Shown here: in pieces, positions 12,251 through 27,200 of the stretch
Layout of the letters: each line of letters begins with the position of its first letter
Numbering within the stretch: the stretch's first letter is position 1
DNA from: Bolinopsis microptera
Lineage: Eukaryota; Ctenophora; Tentaculata; Lobata; Bolinopsidae
Direction of reading: 5' to 3'
DNA length: 64,000 bases
Assembly (NCBI RefSeq): GCF_026151205.1
Contig: NC_087074.1
Location: 12,133,182-12,197,181 of the forward strand
The notes under the pieces: model-generated
Told to the model about the DNA's origin: nothing
The model's input: the letters and a program-made list of their open reading frames with translations, nothing else
Database searches by the model: none
Translations under genes and position numbers: made by a program

Positions 12251-15200
12251 CTAACACATCTCGTTTGTGAAGGACGACGTTGACAAAAATTTAAACTTTT
12301 TAGCTAGACCGTAACCAGAACTAATTCTATCCTTAGCTATAAGGCAATTGCAATCAAATAACGTATCTTTAAAATCAATACGTACCGCGGAATCGGGATG
12401 ATTTTCGATGTATTCGTTGTTGACAGGCTTTTCGTCCGATAACATTACTAACATGTCCTGGTCCTGAGTTAGCCGCGTGTCGCCGTTAAAATTATTCAGC
12501 TCTTCGAGGGTATTGTTATTATTAGTAGGACCCTCTGATACTGAATCGTCGAGATCATCCGAAAAATCGATTAATATATTGTCATTAACATTCTGATCGA
12601 CGCCATTATCCGGTGAAGGAGTATTCTGTTCGCTTATTTCCTCCTCGCGAATTTCTTCCTCACGAATTACTTCCTCGGATGTTTCTTCCGCGAGAGTTTC
12701 TTCCTGAGGAATAACTTCTCGAGGAATTTCTCTCTCAAGATTTTCGTCTTGGGTAACTTGTTCCGGCTGAAATTCTTCCTTTTCTACGTCACAAGAGATC
12801 TGATCTACATTAGAGTTCATTTCTCCAGTATTATTGCCCTCGTTTGAAGCATCATCTGAGCTGTCCTGACTGTCCTGTTTCCCTTGTTTTGATGCGGATG
12901 GTATATTAAGCTTGATGTTGTGTTTGGCGAGAATAGCACTGGCATTAGCTGATATCTCGCGCTGAAATAAAAGTCATTAAAATTCTATATTTTATAATTT
13001 TACATTTCTATGATCTCGTTTATTTCCAGGTAACTCATCGACTTAAACACTCGTAAACGGGCAAATGACTTATTATTAAATCAAGTCTTTTCAGGTAATG
13101 TGAAATTAAAGTACAAACCGATGGAGCAGTTTCGAGTTTCACCGAAGATCTCTTCAAAATGGCGTCCAGTTTCTAAAAAATATATCGTGTTACCCTAAAT
13201 TGGTAATGAAACTCTCTGAAAAATGTTTAGATCACAAAAAGGAAGCAAACAGCTAAGCGAGCCCTTAAATCAAACGAAGTTCACCTTCTGTCGTTCACGC
13301 CTCTCCTCTTCCTGGGCCGAGCGTTCCTCTTCTGCCTTGCGGCGTTGTAACTGCAGTGTCTCTTGCTCGTCCCGCTGCTGTGACTCCTGACGATCTTGCT
13401 CGGCACGAATCCGCTCCTCCTGCTCCTTTTGCTCTTGCTCTGCTTGCTCGAACTCTGCTATTCGGGCTCTTTCCGCATCTTCTTCCATTTGTTTCCTGTT
13501 TACAAGATAAGTCAGGCTGGGGATTTCAATTAGAAAATTCGCTAGATATGAGATTTGAATAAAGAATCAGCTATGACTAAATTTCTAGAAATGGAACTTT
13601 TTAGATGATAAAGGTACGAGTGTATGGCAACTTTTAATTTGGGGCGATCACAGGAAACGCTTATATTGTAGTAACGATATAAATCCACGATTCGCATTTG
13701 GCTTACTTTCTTAGTTCTTTCTCTTTCAACATTCGCAGCCTAGCTTCCTCAGCCTCAGCACGTTTCCTCTCTTCTTCAATCCTCTTCTCTTCTGCAATCC
13801 TTCTTTCTTCTTCCTCCTTTATGGCCCGTTCTTCGCGGGCTTTCTTCCTTGCCTCCTCAAGTCGTAATTTTGCTTCCTCTTGTTGGTTCACTGTTTAAAA
13901 TAGACATTCATTAGTCAATTTATTGATAAAAATCAGTGATTTCAATTATCAGAATATCAATCCCTCATACTGCAGTTTACTCAAACTTGCAGCCATAGAA
14001 TAATTGAATTATCTATCTTCTTAAGATTAAAGTTATCTTGTCTTCAAGTTAACTTATTGAATTACCTTTAGCCTGCATTGAAGTGTTCATAACAGATTTG
14101 GTTGGTGATTCAACAGGTGTATGTTGCCGTGGGTCAGCTTTGCCAACTGATGATCTCCGAGGTTTTGGAGCAGAGGTTTTGGAGGGTGCTGTTATTGGCT
14201 TTGACTGAGTGGCTGCTGATTTTCTGTTCATACTGGACGTTCTCGGCTTTGTGTTCGGTTTGGAGGAATCTGCAACGAATTATGTTTGGAGTATCATTGT
14301 TACAATTCATTGAGCCTACCCAAACTAGACTATTGAGATTGTTCCTTTCGATTCCTTAGTATACTAACTCATTCAAATTTCAATAATTGTAAAAGCCAGC
14401 ATCAAATCGATCATGCGATGTGAAATATACTGAAGGTTCGAAATGAATCGAAAGCGCGCGCGCGATCGATAGAATTGAAATTTATATTTATTATATTTAT
14501 TTAATTCTAAATCTGTTGGTGCGCATAAAAGCTATAAATGAAACCCATGCGCGCTCCAAACGCCTTCTAAAATGGACTCTTCGTGTCCCAAGATCCATGA
14601 TTTACAGCCATTGCATGCTCGTCGGTCAGTGTTCATACTTCATTATTGTGTCGCGCAATGAATAACTTTGATAAACAATTACGAAAATAGATGAATTATA
14701 AGATACGAATGAGAATTCTTCTATTAACTTTATGACTGTATATTATCGTACTTGCATGTTGAATTTACGTCGAAAAACAGTTGCATATATTTGGACAAGC
14801 ATCCGTCACTTCAACATACGACAGCGATTTTCAACCGGCCAAATAAATTTAGAATTGCTTGCATCAAGGTTAAGGTATGAGTTCAATATAAGAACCACCG
14901 GTTCTACTTATTGGTTGAAAAGGATCAAATGTACCATGATTTATCTTCTGTACTGCATTAGTACTACTATAGTGCTGTATTAGTAAACTGTGTACAAGTT
15001 GGTAATTACATTTAGTAACAAATGATCCCGGTTCCTAGCAACTAGCCCGTTGTCCACGAGATAGCCGTGCTTTTCTCATGCAATATCCCTAACTTGGGTT
15101 AACGTATATTTGTTACTAAGGTGACTGTTTATAAGAATGACCAGTACAGCGACATTTGTTGTGATGTTCCTTCTAGCAAGTTCTAAAGTTAAGGGAGCCG

Positions 15201-18200
15201 CGCTGGGAGGCTATACTTCTATAAACAATACCAAATATCAAATATGATTGCTTTAACATTACACTTATTCCTAAGAATAGGTGTAGTGTACAATGAACAT
15301 TCAAGCTCCCTTAGTTTCATTAACATGCAAATTTACAGTGTGTAGCCTCTATATCCTCCGAGTAAAAGACAGCATTACATCACGCACTGGGCCTCAGGAC
15401 ATATGTTACCATGCATTATACAATATGGTGACCACCTGCATGCTACACTATAGTCGGGACAGTAAGTGGTTTATAGTTAACATGGAGTAGAACGCGTGTA
15501 TTTGCCGGCTACCTCACTGTCTGTAATTTTCAGGCGTCACGGTGACCTACAGTCAGGTTTAGACTTCTTGGAGGTTATGGAATATTCGTTAATTAATGCA
15601 CTGTTGAGGCTTCTTGAAAAATTCACCATCTAATTAAGGCACAGTTATAACAATACTCAATTAACACTTAATTTACCTTCAGGAGTTCTTCTACCAGAGG
15701 GAGTAAAGTTAGAAACTTTGGTAGGCTTCAGAAGATTCTTCATATCAACCTTCTTCTTCATCGTATTCTTCTTATCCTCATCCTTCTTAGTTTGTTTTAT
15801 AACGGGCTGACTAACTGTACCTTTTAAAACAAAATGACGTTAACTCTAAATATACCGAGTGATAAGTAAAGAACGTTAAGTAAAACAGGGAGAGGGGTGT
15901 TGTACTGTTAATAGTGTGATGACATATTGCCTTGTTGCATACTGATTTAAATGCCACCTGCAACCGAGTGCGAATGAGCATACCTTCGAGTTTATACTCT
16001 GGCGCAACCAGTAAACTATTGCGAAACAGTCAACTTTAAGTGAGAGATAGTTTTAATTAATCGCCATGTTGTGATGTTGCAACATTCATACAGGGGGGAC
16101 ATAATATGATATGCTGTCTAAATATAAAACTAACCTTTTGTAGATCTCGGGGCCGGGGTAACAGATTTTCTCAGTGACACAGTGTGTACAGGCCCACTTG
16201 TTGGCAAGGCCCCCATTGAGACTGGGCGCTTTAAACGCGGTGTGGTACTGTGCGGGCGCAACTGCACTTTGGGACTGGACAAGTTCTGTACTGACCTGAA
16301 GTGATATCATGTTACGGGAGAATATTCGGGGTATTTTGTTTCGGATACTTTTCTAGTGTATGGTATGTTGGTGGTTAGTTGAAAGATAACGTGAGATGAC
16401 CATACATTCTGATATAATCTTTTGAACCATTGGCCTACGTTGTTGATTAGCATGTGTTTGTGTGTCGTCAGTTTTGTGATTCGAGCTTCTGGGCTTGACC
16501 AATTTAATTCGTTCGCACATAATCATGATAATCAGTCATCAAGCAGTTGATATAGCTGTGAGCCCTAAATAACATGCTCAAAACATAATCACAGTACTCA
16601 AGTTGCTTAATTGTTGCACAACCTCTCACTGCTGATTATATTAAAGCAGTATTTGTTGCAACACATAGACCACTGATAATTTCTATACGTCTGTTGGAGG
16701 TTGGTGTACAATCTCAATACAATAAAGAATGTAAGAGGTCTTAAGTATGTGCTCATATAGAATTCTGCACTTTGAATACAGTAATGTACTGTAATGTACT
16801 GTACTGTATGGTGATATCTAAAGTTATTCTTCGATAAGTTTAAAATTCTCGTATATTTCGGACTCACAGATTATTGTACTCAGAAGTCTGCCGTCTAAAG
16901 TTTACTAGCTACTGTTTGCAATATCTATTTCCAGCTAGATGTTCTGTTAATTGTTTCAATAAAGAGAGATGTTTGCCATTTTAGGAAATGGAACAGACAT
17001 AGTACAATAGAACTACCAAAACGCGTCAGTAATTCATTACAACAATACGTGATAAACAGCACGTTCTCAAATAAAGTCCTTCCTGTTGCTGACCTTCTTC
17101 TTCTTTTTTGGGAGTTATAACAAATGTTCTTCTCTAATTGACGATCTTATCTGTGAGAGTTACATTATACATAAGATTAATAAGCACAATTACATTGACA
17201 TCGATGTTTTGAGCAAACATCTGCATTGCCCATCTCTAAATGTGTGCAAATACCATTCTGCTGTTCGAGAGTGACAAGGCTAAGACACTTTTAAAAATTT
17301 ATGGAAAACTGATTTATGGAAAACTGACTGACTGATTTATGGAAAACTGATTTATGGAAAACTGATCTATGGAAAACTTTTTGTTCACGGACAAATTTTA
17401 AAATATAATGATTGAAACTATCTCAAAATTATCTTCTTTCGATACTCACTACAAGTTTGTCTGATTTTATAACGAGATATTTCAATCTAAAACTAAATCT
17501 AATTGACACGTCTTATATAATGGCGAATTTTGGTTCTGAATCGCTCATAAATTCTATACCACCAACCAAGGCTAAAACTTTTATTAGTAACGAATAAGTA
17601 ACTTTTAGTAACGGGTTTGAATACTGTACGCTAACTCTAATTTTGATAATTGAGTATTGAAAATACTTTTACTTGAACACAATACACATTGTGTAAAACA
17701 ATATAATATACGTTACATTGTATTGTATTTCGTGCTTATCATAACTTGTATGTGATTACTAGTTTAACAATAAGTTTACCGTTATACCGTTATTAGAAGA
17801 TAATGTTACATCTATTTATACTTGTTTTGTTTTGTTTTGATTCTACATTTGTATGCTACATTCTCAATCTCGGTGCTCTGTGCTGTGCGTAGTGAAGTTT
17901 ATACCAGTGTGGTGAAGTTTATACCATTGTATGTTAAGGGGGCACACCCTCACATCAGCTTGATACGTTAAGGATATAAATACTGTATTCCATTTCATAT
18001 AACCATAATTACCACTACTCGGCCACGTAACACCTATAAAAGGTGATACAGATTACCCAGCCCCACGCCCATCACCTGGCCAGACAACGTCACCGCTACA
18101 TTACAGTAACAAAGGCGAAATGACCAGCTATCATATGTTGGGATTACCATTTACCGCGGTCCCAACAACAACAGCACATTGAATCTATGTCACGGATCAA

Positions 18201-21200
18201 ATAACGTACCTCAACCTGCCATTACATAGCGGGGAGGAGGAATACCAGTAATTTTATTATCCAGGTGGTATACGGTACATTTACAGGTGTCAGTGGTATT
18301 AATATGAAGAAGTGTGGCTGTCCCAATATCCAGGGTCCTGATTTGATGAATTGGTTATTGAACTGAGTCATGAGTGGGTGTGGGACTGTGGGACGGTTAA
18401 CCTAATGCTGGGTGAGGAGGATTAATACTAGTAACCACCTAGTAACCACCTAGTTACTACCTAGTAACCACCTAGTAACCACCTAGTTACTACCTAGTAA
18501 CCACATAATAACCACCTAGTAACCACCTAGTAACCACCTTGTAACCACCTAGTAACCACTTAGTAACCACCTAGTAACCACTTAGTAACCACCCAGTAAC
18601 CACCTAGTAACCACTTAGTAACCACCTAATAACCACCTAGTAACCACCCAGTAACCACCTAGTAACCACCTAGTAACCACCTAGTAACCACTTAGTAACC
18701 ACCCAGTAACCACCTAGTAACCACCTAGTTTAATACCTCCAGTTATTAGCCGCCAACTGTTCCGGCTACTTGTTCGCTGCTACCTCAAGTGTACCAGCTT
18801 ATTCACAAGTCATCACTAATACTATCACTTCTTCAACATTCCTCCACTCTCCACTCTCAAGCTGTTTACAGTAGCAGCTGGTCAGTATACATTCCACCAG
18901 TCAGTATACATTCCTCCGCCGATGTTAATTTAGTGGGGAGTTCCCTCTCACTGTATTATACTGTATGTGACTAGAGATTATTTATTCTTGGAAACTTATT
19001 CTAGGAAATAGTTTTACTTTCACATAATACACATCATATTACATTCTATAATCTATCAGTTAATTGCAGTGCACCACCTCCCACCCTGAAGTATTAAATT
19101 TGATTGTTACTTGATGTCACCGAACAGTTAGCGTAACTTGTAATTTAATTTAGAAATTAAGTCATAGGTACGCGGTGGTAGGTGATGTTCACGGTGTTTT
19201 GCCCGTAAAATTATCTCTGTTTTAGGAAGTTGATTGAGCTACTTTAGTGTGTTGCAGTTTACATGTGTTTCATTTTGCCGTGAGTGATTGACTATCATCT
19301 TGCTGTACACGACTTTCGTTTTGAATTTATATTGGTTATATGTTTTCTTGTTATGGTTTCCTACAATAATCATCCAAATGATTAGCTGATTAGTTATCGA
19401 ACTTTGATTGTCGGCCGATAAAATGCATACAATTTTAGCTTTAAATGTGGACAAAGCACGTACTTGTAACTCATTTAGGGATATAAGTATTGCTTATTCT
19501 GCTGTGACACTATAGATCCGATCATGAGATTTTTGCTAGTAAATTTGGATGTTCTGATCTAGATAAATCATGGTAATTGAACCATACCATGTATACATGA
19601 TCACTGATACAACTGTTATTTTGGCTTGCCTCGAGTTTTAAATTTATAGATTGAAGAACTTTTTGATTCTGCAGATTTCTCCAGGCTAACTACCTTATGT
19701 TTAGATTCACGACGCTAATTAAACCTAAATAAATGACAGATCCTACTTATCATGTCAAACGTAGATTATACAGATAATTCTAGTCACAGACAATGTTAGA
19801 GCATGGCTTGCACTTTAATTAAAACAGAGCATTTACCAAGCGACGTGATTTGCAGCTTATTTGCCATGTCTGATGAACTATTTCTAATCTTCCCTAGATC
19901 CTACAGCTGCTTAAACTGCTAGGCCACCCAGTATAATCCATATCTGAGTAGGCTCAATTTCACCAATTTCAAGCTACGCGTCCCTAATTTTTGGGGTCAG
20001 CGGATCAAATTTATGGCTTGGTTGATGGCAAACTTTGCTTACCAGAGTTAATTCTTAAAAGAAATTTTGTAAACAGATCCATTCATGACTTTCCAGCAAT
20101 ATGTACATAACTATCGCCGAGAATAAGGTGCAAATAATGAATCAATTTTGTCGGTAATTGAATCCGACAGAAATGAATTGATAAAAGAGACATAATGATA
20201 ATTTGTTGATGGAATACCTACAATTATATAGTTAATTAATTTAACTTTCACACAGTAAGAAGACGAACGAAGATGTCTCCAGATTTTGCCAACATCATAA
20301 CATTCCGTCTGCTAAGCGACAGAGAACGATACACTTGGGCAGGATTTTTAATAATGGTGGTCTTAGTATCTTTGTTGGCAAACACGATCATTCTAGTGGG
20401 TTCCATAAAATACCGGGCTATCAAAGTACACAGAATGATCATCACCTATATTGAACAAATGGCGATCTGCCACTACATATTTACTGCTTGCATTATACTG
20501 CCCAGTTCAGTATGTGCGATTCAAGACAAATGGATCTTTGGGAGGTTGTACTGCGTCTTTTCAGTCTACATTTTGAACTATTTCTACTCAGTTAATATGC
20601 TCCTAATTTGTGGCATGGCCACTAATAGACTACTCATTCTCAAATACCCTCTGAAGGCCAGATCTTTTTCAAGAACGGAGGGACACATCAAGGTGATCGC
20701 ATCTGTTTGGTTCTTGGCTATGCTCTACCTATTTTTGTTTCTTGCATCGGACAACGGTGACTTTTTCGTCAACTACAAAGGATATACTTGCGACTACGGT
20801 TTCTCGACCAACACTTGGATTTTGCTAGGCCGTCTTTTCATCAGTCAATGTGTTCCTTGGGTTATAGCGATAGCAGAAGGGATTTTGGTATACCAACTGT
20901 ACGAATCAGTTAAGGCAGCAAAACGAACTCGAGCAAAGTTTCAGTGGCAGGGAATAGTAACCGTATTGCTCATAGCGGGTGTCTTCATTATATCAACTCT
21001 GCCTCAAACTATTTACATCCTGTCTTATTCTGTTTTTTCCTTAGGAGCAAACGACGACTTGACAGTTGGTCTATTATCAAGTCCAACATATTACAGGATA
21101 TGCACAGCCGGCTACTATTTCAATGTCACGATAAACTTTTTGATTTACTTCGTTATGATTCCGAAATTTAGAAGCTTCCTTCGAGAGCGAATATGTCATC

Positions 21201-24200
21201 CGGTGATTACAATTTCATCATGTTTGTCATCCTATCTTCTTCTATTGAATGTGACACCAGCAGAAGAAAGGACTAACGAAAGAAGAAGGGTACGAGCAGA
21301 TACAGCCGTGTGAAGTGTGAACTCAGTTTATAAACTTGTTATGTTTTTACGATTGTAAAATGTTTTTAACCAGTAATTTTTAAATAGTTTTTGAAATTAT
21401 TATTTATACAGATAAGACTACACAGTTATTGTTAAAACTACAATTAAAATTCTTAAACGTTGTACAAATAAATCTCAAACTTGACCATAACCTGGAATCG
21501 GTATAAAAATATGAATGGTAATACATCTCCTTCATACTTTCATATACTGGAGTTGTCATCTCCTTCTCGAGACCCTCGAACCACACATAAATACATGTTT
21601 CACTGCTGGGAAGTGTACTAGGCCTATGATCCGAGCTGAATGCTTATCTTTAAATTTCCGAAGCTGTACCATTTTACAACACGAACGTTTTTGAGTTAGC
21701 TGCGTTTTGTAATGCATTGATTTACCAGTTCCTAGCTGGATGGAAAAGGGCGTCTCCTTAATTTCATTGAGGCGACAACCTTTGAACCTTTTCGCAGCAT
21801 TAACAGTGCATTAAAAAGGACTATGGTTGAGGACAGACGTCATTGACTGCAACTTAAAGGTGCAAAATCGTTGTACATTAAATATTTATCAGTCATATTA
21901 CGGATATAAATGCTCATGCTCATAATATAAGATAAGAAATAAAACCTTATAATTGGCCGGACTTGGTCTGCATAAAAATCTGCAGAACGATATAATTAGT
22001 GGGCTGTTTAAAGTGTGATCACGTGATGCTACTACTGGATACTACTACAAATCACGTGATACTACGTGTCAGAGTACAGACTGGATATTATTTATGTACT
22101 AGAGGAGTAGTCAGCAGAGGACTCTGTCATAACCTATACTTGTGATTAACCTGAAGTTGTTGTAAAGTGACCAGGTGGTATGATTACCACATGTGTTATC
22201 TTATCTCAGTTATTACGCTTGCACTCTGTGGTAATATAGCCTATATTATATATATATATATGAGTGAGTTAACCGTATTTTAAAACTTCCGATTAGTAGA
22301 GAACACTTTATTCGAGAACGAACTGAACCTAGATTAGAACTAACCTTCCGGGAAAGATATGTCCATTTTTGACAAAAGATAACCTGAGACGGCCGATTTC
22401 ACGTGTATTTTTGATTTTATTTTTACGTGTAAGACCAGTACTAGACCAGCAATAGACCAGTACTAGACCAGTATTATACCAGTTTGGTCACTTTCAAGTC
22501 GTAAATTTTATAGTTGTTCAAAAATTAGGATAATTTAACAATGTCAAATTTCCTACCAAATATACACACTCATGGAGTTACGTACTATTTACTGTTATAT
22601 AAGGTCACTAAGACTAGGTGATTTATTTATTCTATAATATTGTGTGTAAGAGCAGTCGTGTGATGAGTAGTAACCTATCGTGTAAAATATTGAATGTAAA
22701 TTTTAATAAATATATTGTACATGGTTTGAGGGTGTTTTTAAGGATAAACATTACATAAGTCCTAAAAGCTTGAGAGTTGAGAATCAACGCCGCAAATCTT
22801 TTAGTCTTAGGATTGTTTTGAAAAATATAACGTTCGCGTTGCATACACAAATCATATTTAATGTTATTGTAAGCCATGAATTTTGCTTACATTAGCAAAC
22901 TATCAGGAACTTTAATAAAAATTATTAAAAATGCCTTCGTGCAAATTTGAGTTCAGACTTCAGAGCTGAACTCAACAAATACACTTGACATTTTATGTAT
23001 ATTAACCATGTACCATTATACCAGTAGTAATTCTGTTCTGATCGACTAATACGGGAGTACTTACTAATATAGGAGCAGTATATGTACTACAAACTAGGCG
23101 TTCTTACATATTTGCATATTAAAATTGCCTCTTCAACATATAGGATGTTGCAATAATTACAGTTTAAGTCAGTGTACTGATATCTTCTGGTACAGTTTCC
23201 TGATAGACATTATAAGCTGAAAGAGATTGACTTATTGATACACAATTAGATATTTATGTACTTATGACTATACTATATGTATGTTTCCTTGTAGCAAATA
23301 ACGGCAGCTGACTTTGTTAATAATATAGAAACTTCGAGAATAACGTATTGTATGGTGAAAGCAGAAAGGAGACATGTTATAGAAACTTCGAGAATAACTT
23401 GATGGTGAAAGCAGTGAACATAGACAGCAGGAAAATCATCACAAAGAAGTAAAAATAGACTCTAATATAATAATAACAATTGACGCTGTGAGTGTGAAAG
23501 AGTGCGATGATATTTATGAAGGAGCACATGTAAATAGGCATTTCCATTTGTAGATGATAACCAAATCTATACTTTTCACAGTACTGAATGAGTGTTAGAG
23601 TTTGTATCTTACAAACTCTTACACTCACTACCTTTACTGAGATCAAGAAAGCTCTCTACTTTAATGACATTGAGATCGTTTCACAGTAGAAGCAGACATT
23701 ACATCACCTCAATCACGTGACAATGGTGATTTAATGTCCCATCCCTCCAACTTGTACTCCCTCCTTGATTGCTCGTCTAAGAGATTAAATAGTGTAGGGC
23801 TAGGTATGTATAAGACAAATGGTTACAATCGCCCAGATCTATAAAATAACGTACTGACTCAGATAGATGTAGCTGCAAAACGCACACTGCACAGATTAAA
23901 CTTAAGCTATAAACTTGGGCGTGATTAAAAGATGACTCTTACTTGGCAGAATAAAATAGATTGAGCTATGAGTGTACTTCAACAATCAGAGAAGGCGCTT
24001 GAGTTATACGAGATCCATTTACAGCGATTCAAATTGCACTTAAAATTGCGAATTTTCCGGAAATATTTGTTTAAAGATTCATATTTAAAAGATTTTGTTA
24101 GAGTAATTATTATAATACGTTAACTGATAATTACTTTGTACACGTTGTCGCTTGTCGAGTCACGCTCCATTCGCATTAGTGTTTCTCATGTGATTAGTAT

Positions 24201-27200
24201 AATAAAGTAGGATTAAAAAGAACATTCTGTCCTGTTTTTCTGAGCCAGTAATAATTTCTTAGATGATGACCCGTAAATATAATAAGATAATAACGACCCA
24301 TGGCCATATTATCATGACTATAATTACTGTGGTGTATAATAACCAGCTTTAGGCATTACAATTCATGATCACGTGACTGTTTGCTAGAATTAGTTCCATC
24401 TCACACAGTTGTAAATAATTTGATATATTTTGAGAAAGAGCACAAAAGTGTTCAATGAACGGCGTATAATAATTGTAAACAGTTTCATGTGCATTTAAAT
24501 GTAATAGTACGGCAATACGTAGAATGAACAACTTTAATGAGGCAAGGGCTCTTTGAACAATATGTTGGCGTCGTTTTAACATCATTAATTATGGGGAATT
24601 ATGCGGCAGTGATATTTAAGTGGTTGAAGATAAAGGCTTACTACGATCTAAACTAGTCGCACATGATTATATCAAATTATAATTACATAATATTATATTA
24701 CTATGTTATTATTGTGACGATGATTATTTTATTATCTTATTATGTTTTATGGTTATGAAATAAAATAATGTGCTTGAATGCCGCGCCGGCCATATGAATA
24801 GCAACTGACAAAAGTGCCAGGGAATAACCCCCCCCCCCCCCCCCGGAGTAACCATGTCAGAGAGCGGTTCTAAAAGTTGACGTGAAACATTCAGCAACAA
24901 ACAACTATATCATCTCAAAAATCAAATCTATTCAGAAAAAAAAACCTTTTACTATATCATATACATGTAGTTATCGTAGGACATTTTATTGATACATAAA
25001 ACACTAAGATTAGCAATAAGCCATCAAAAATCACTTTTCTTTTATTCACGTAATATAGAAATCACAAGAAAATTTATCGGTATGTTACACGGTCACTAAA
25101 AAAACAGATACACCACCAACAAGGTGCGATGCAGTGATCCATCGGTAACAGGAGAAATATACCTCCACATCCTTGACAAACGTAGATTAAAGTTAAGTTT
25201 AAGTTTGACTAAACAAAAACTTGAATACTTACATCACCATTCACCACAGAACCTTTAATTCTAGCGTAATGTGCTACATATTATGTATAAAAAGTTTTTA
25301 AAAAGAAGGAAAAGTTGACGAACCCAGTTTTCTGCTTTTCTGCGGTGATGTTGAGACTCATTGAAGATCTTGATCTGACGGTGGAACCGAAAGCACCTGA
25401 TTTTACTGGGCTGGCTCGTGAACGTTGTTGTAACTGAAATGTTGGACATGATATATACAATCACAATATATTATAGTGATTAAGACACGAATGTCTCAGT
25501 TAAGGAAACCACAGTTGTATTTTTGTAGCTAGCTTCATTCGTGCAGTGTGAACACAATTTGTATGTGCATAATGTATGCTCATACAAAATATGTAAGATT
25601 GCGATTGAAGTTAAGCGGGTTGATGGTTGTAACTTGTAAAACATACAAGGAGGATGTTTTGACAGTTGTTTAACTACTATGATTTACACCGAGTACACTT
25701 GTTGAGTGTACTATAACATGATTATAATGTAAAACAACATGCTGAGCTTATGTCATGTTTCACCTTTGGAATTCGAGACGGCCTCTCAACGACAGGAGAT
25801 AGGGATCCGATGTCAGCGGACATGGCGAGAAGAGGGGAACCAGACAACTTTAAATTCTAGTTACATTCTTAACTATGCGATAATAACTACAGAGAAGTAG
25901 ATATATTAACGAATGTTCGGTTTTTGGAACAACCACGGAGAAATGATTCTCGAACTACTAATGAAGTGATTTTAGCCGTATAAGGTATTATAACGATTCA
26001 AAATTGAATGCTCCTTCATAAAACAATCACCGTGTTATGAATTTGACCATTGCAAATCCAGCATTTAATCTAGCAAGTAAAGTGATGAACCATGAAAACT
26101 GGCTATGACATGACGTTGAGTTTCGATATTGCAGCTAAAATTCGATGCTCCAAATTCTAATCCAGTAGAACTCTAAATTCTAATCCAGTAGAACTCCTTA
26201 AAAAATATCATCTTTAAGGCGAGAAACAAATCTTTAGTGCAGATACCTAACATAATATAAATGCTGTCAGAAACGGCATGATCAATGTCATCTCACAGCC
26301 ATCACTAGTTTAAGGACAGGTGATAAATACCTCGGCCTGGCTTATTTAAACGTCAGCTCAGAATTAAGATTAAATCATCCCTAGATCGGAACTGTCGGTT
26401 AATAATAGGTTATTACCATCGCTATTTGCCTCTATGAGTATGCGGTTCGTATGTTGAACAGACCGTATATTTTGATCAGTGCTATATCTACGTTCAACGT
26501 TTTATGAAACCTATAAGTTTTACTCATATATATTATATATGTTGTTTTGACAAAGAAAGAGGTATTAGGTTTGACTCCCTTTGACTACATTGCCGATTGA
26601 TATTTTTTGTTGTTGATATTCCCGATCGAAAATACTGAAGTACAATAATTGAAGGCTGATTGACAGACAGGTTTAACGTTGATATTTGAACAATCAAGCT
26701 GCAGGATCAATGAGTACATCGGAAATACGATGCTGTCCGGTTAACTTTTAACCCAGATTAGTGTTTTACAGTAAAAGCTGAAATACAAACTCTTGACTAA
26801 ACAGAATACTTGCAGAAGTGTACCAGAACAGGAATGTCCACTATATCTATATATATATAATATATATATTAAACTCAATCTGCACTGCTCATTCAATTAG
26901 ATATTCAATGAAAGATTGCACGAGATCCGGTCCGTTCAACTGAATTTTCTATTGCTAAGCTGGTCCCGGTTCGGTTGGAAATTATTTATCCAGTCTGCTC
27001 CTAATATTATGTAAGGTAAAGTAATACATGTATTTTCCAAATCATTTACAACAATAAACTTATTTACAAGTTGATGATTGGTATCGGTAGGAAATATTGA
27101 TTACTAATTTATTTAACACATTTAGATTGGTTATTTGAGTCTGCAATTCGAGTTTAGATCTATTTTCAAGAATGACGATTGGGTATGTTGAAGTTTACTG

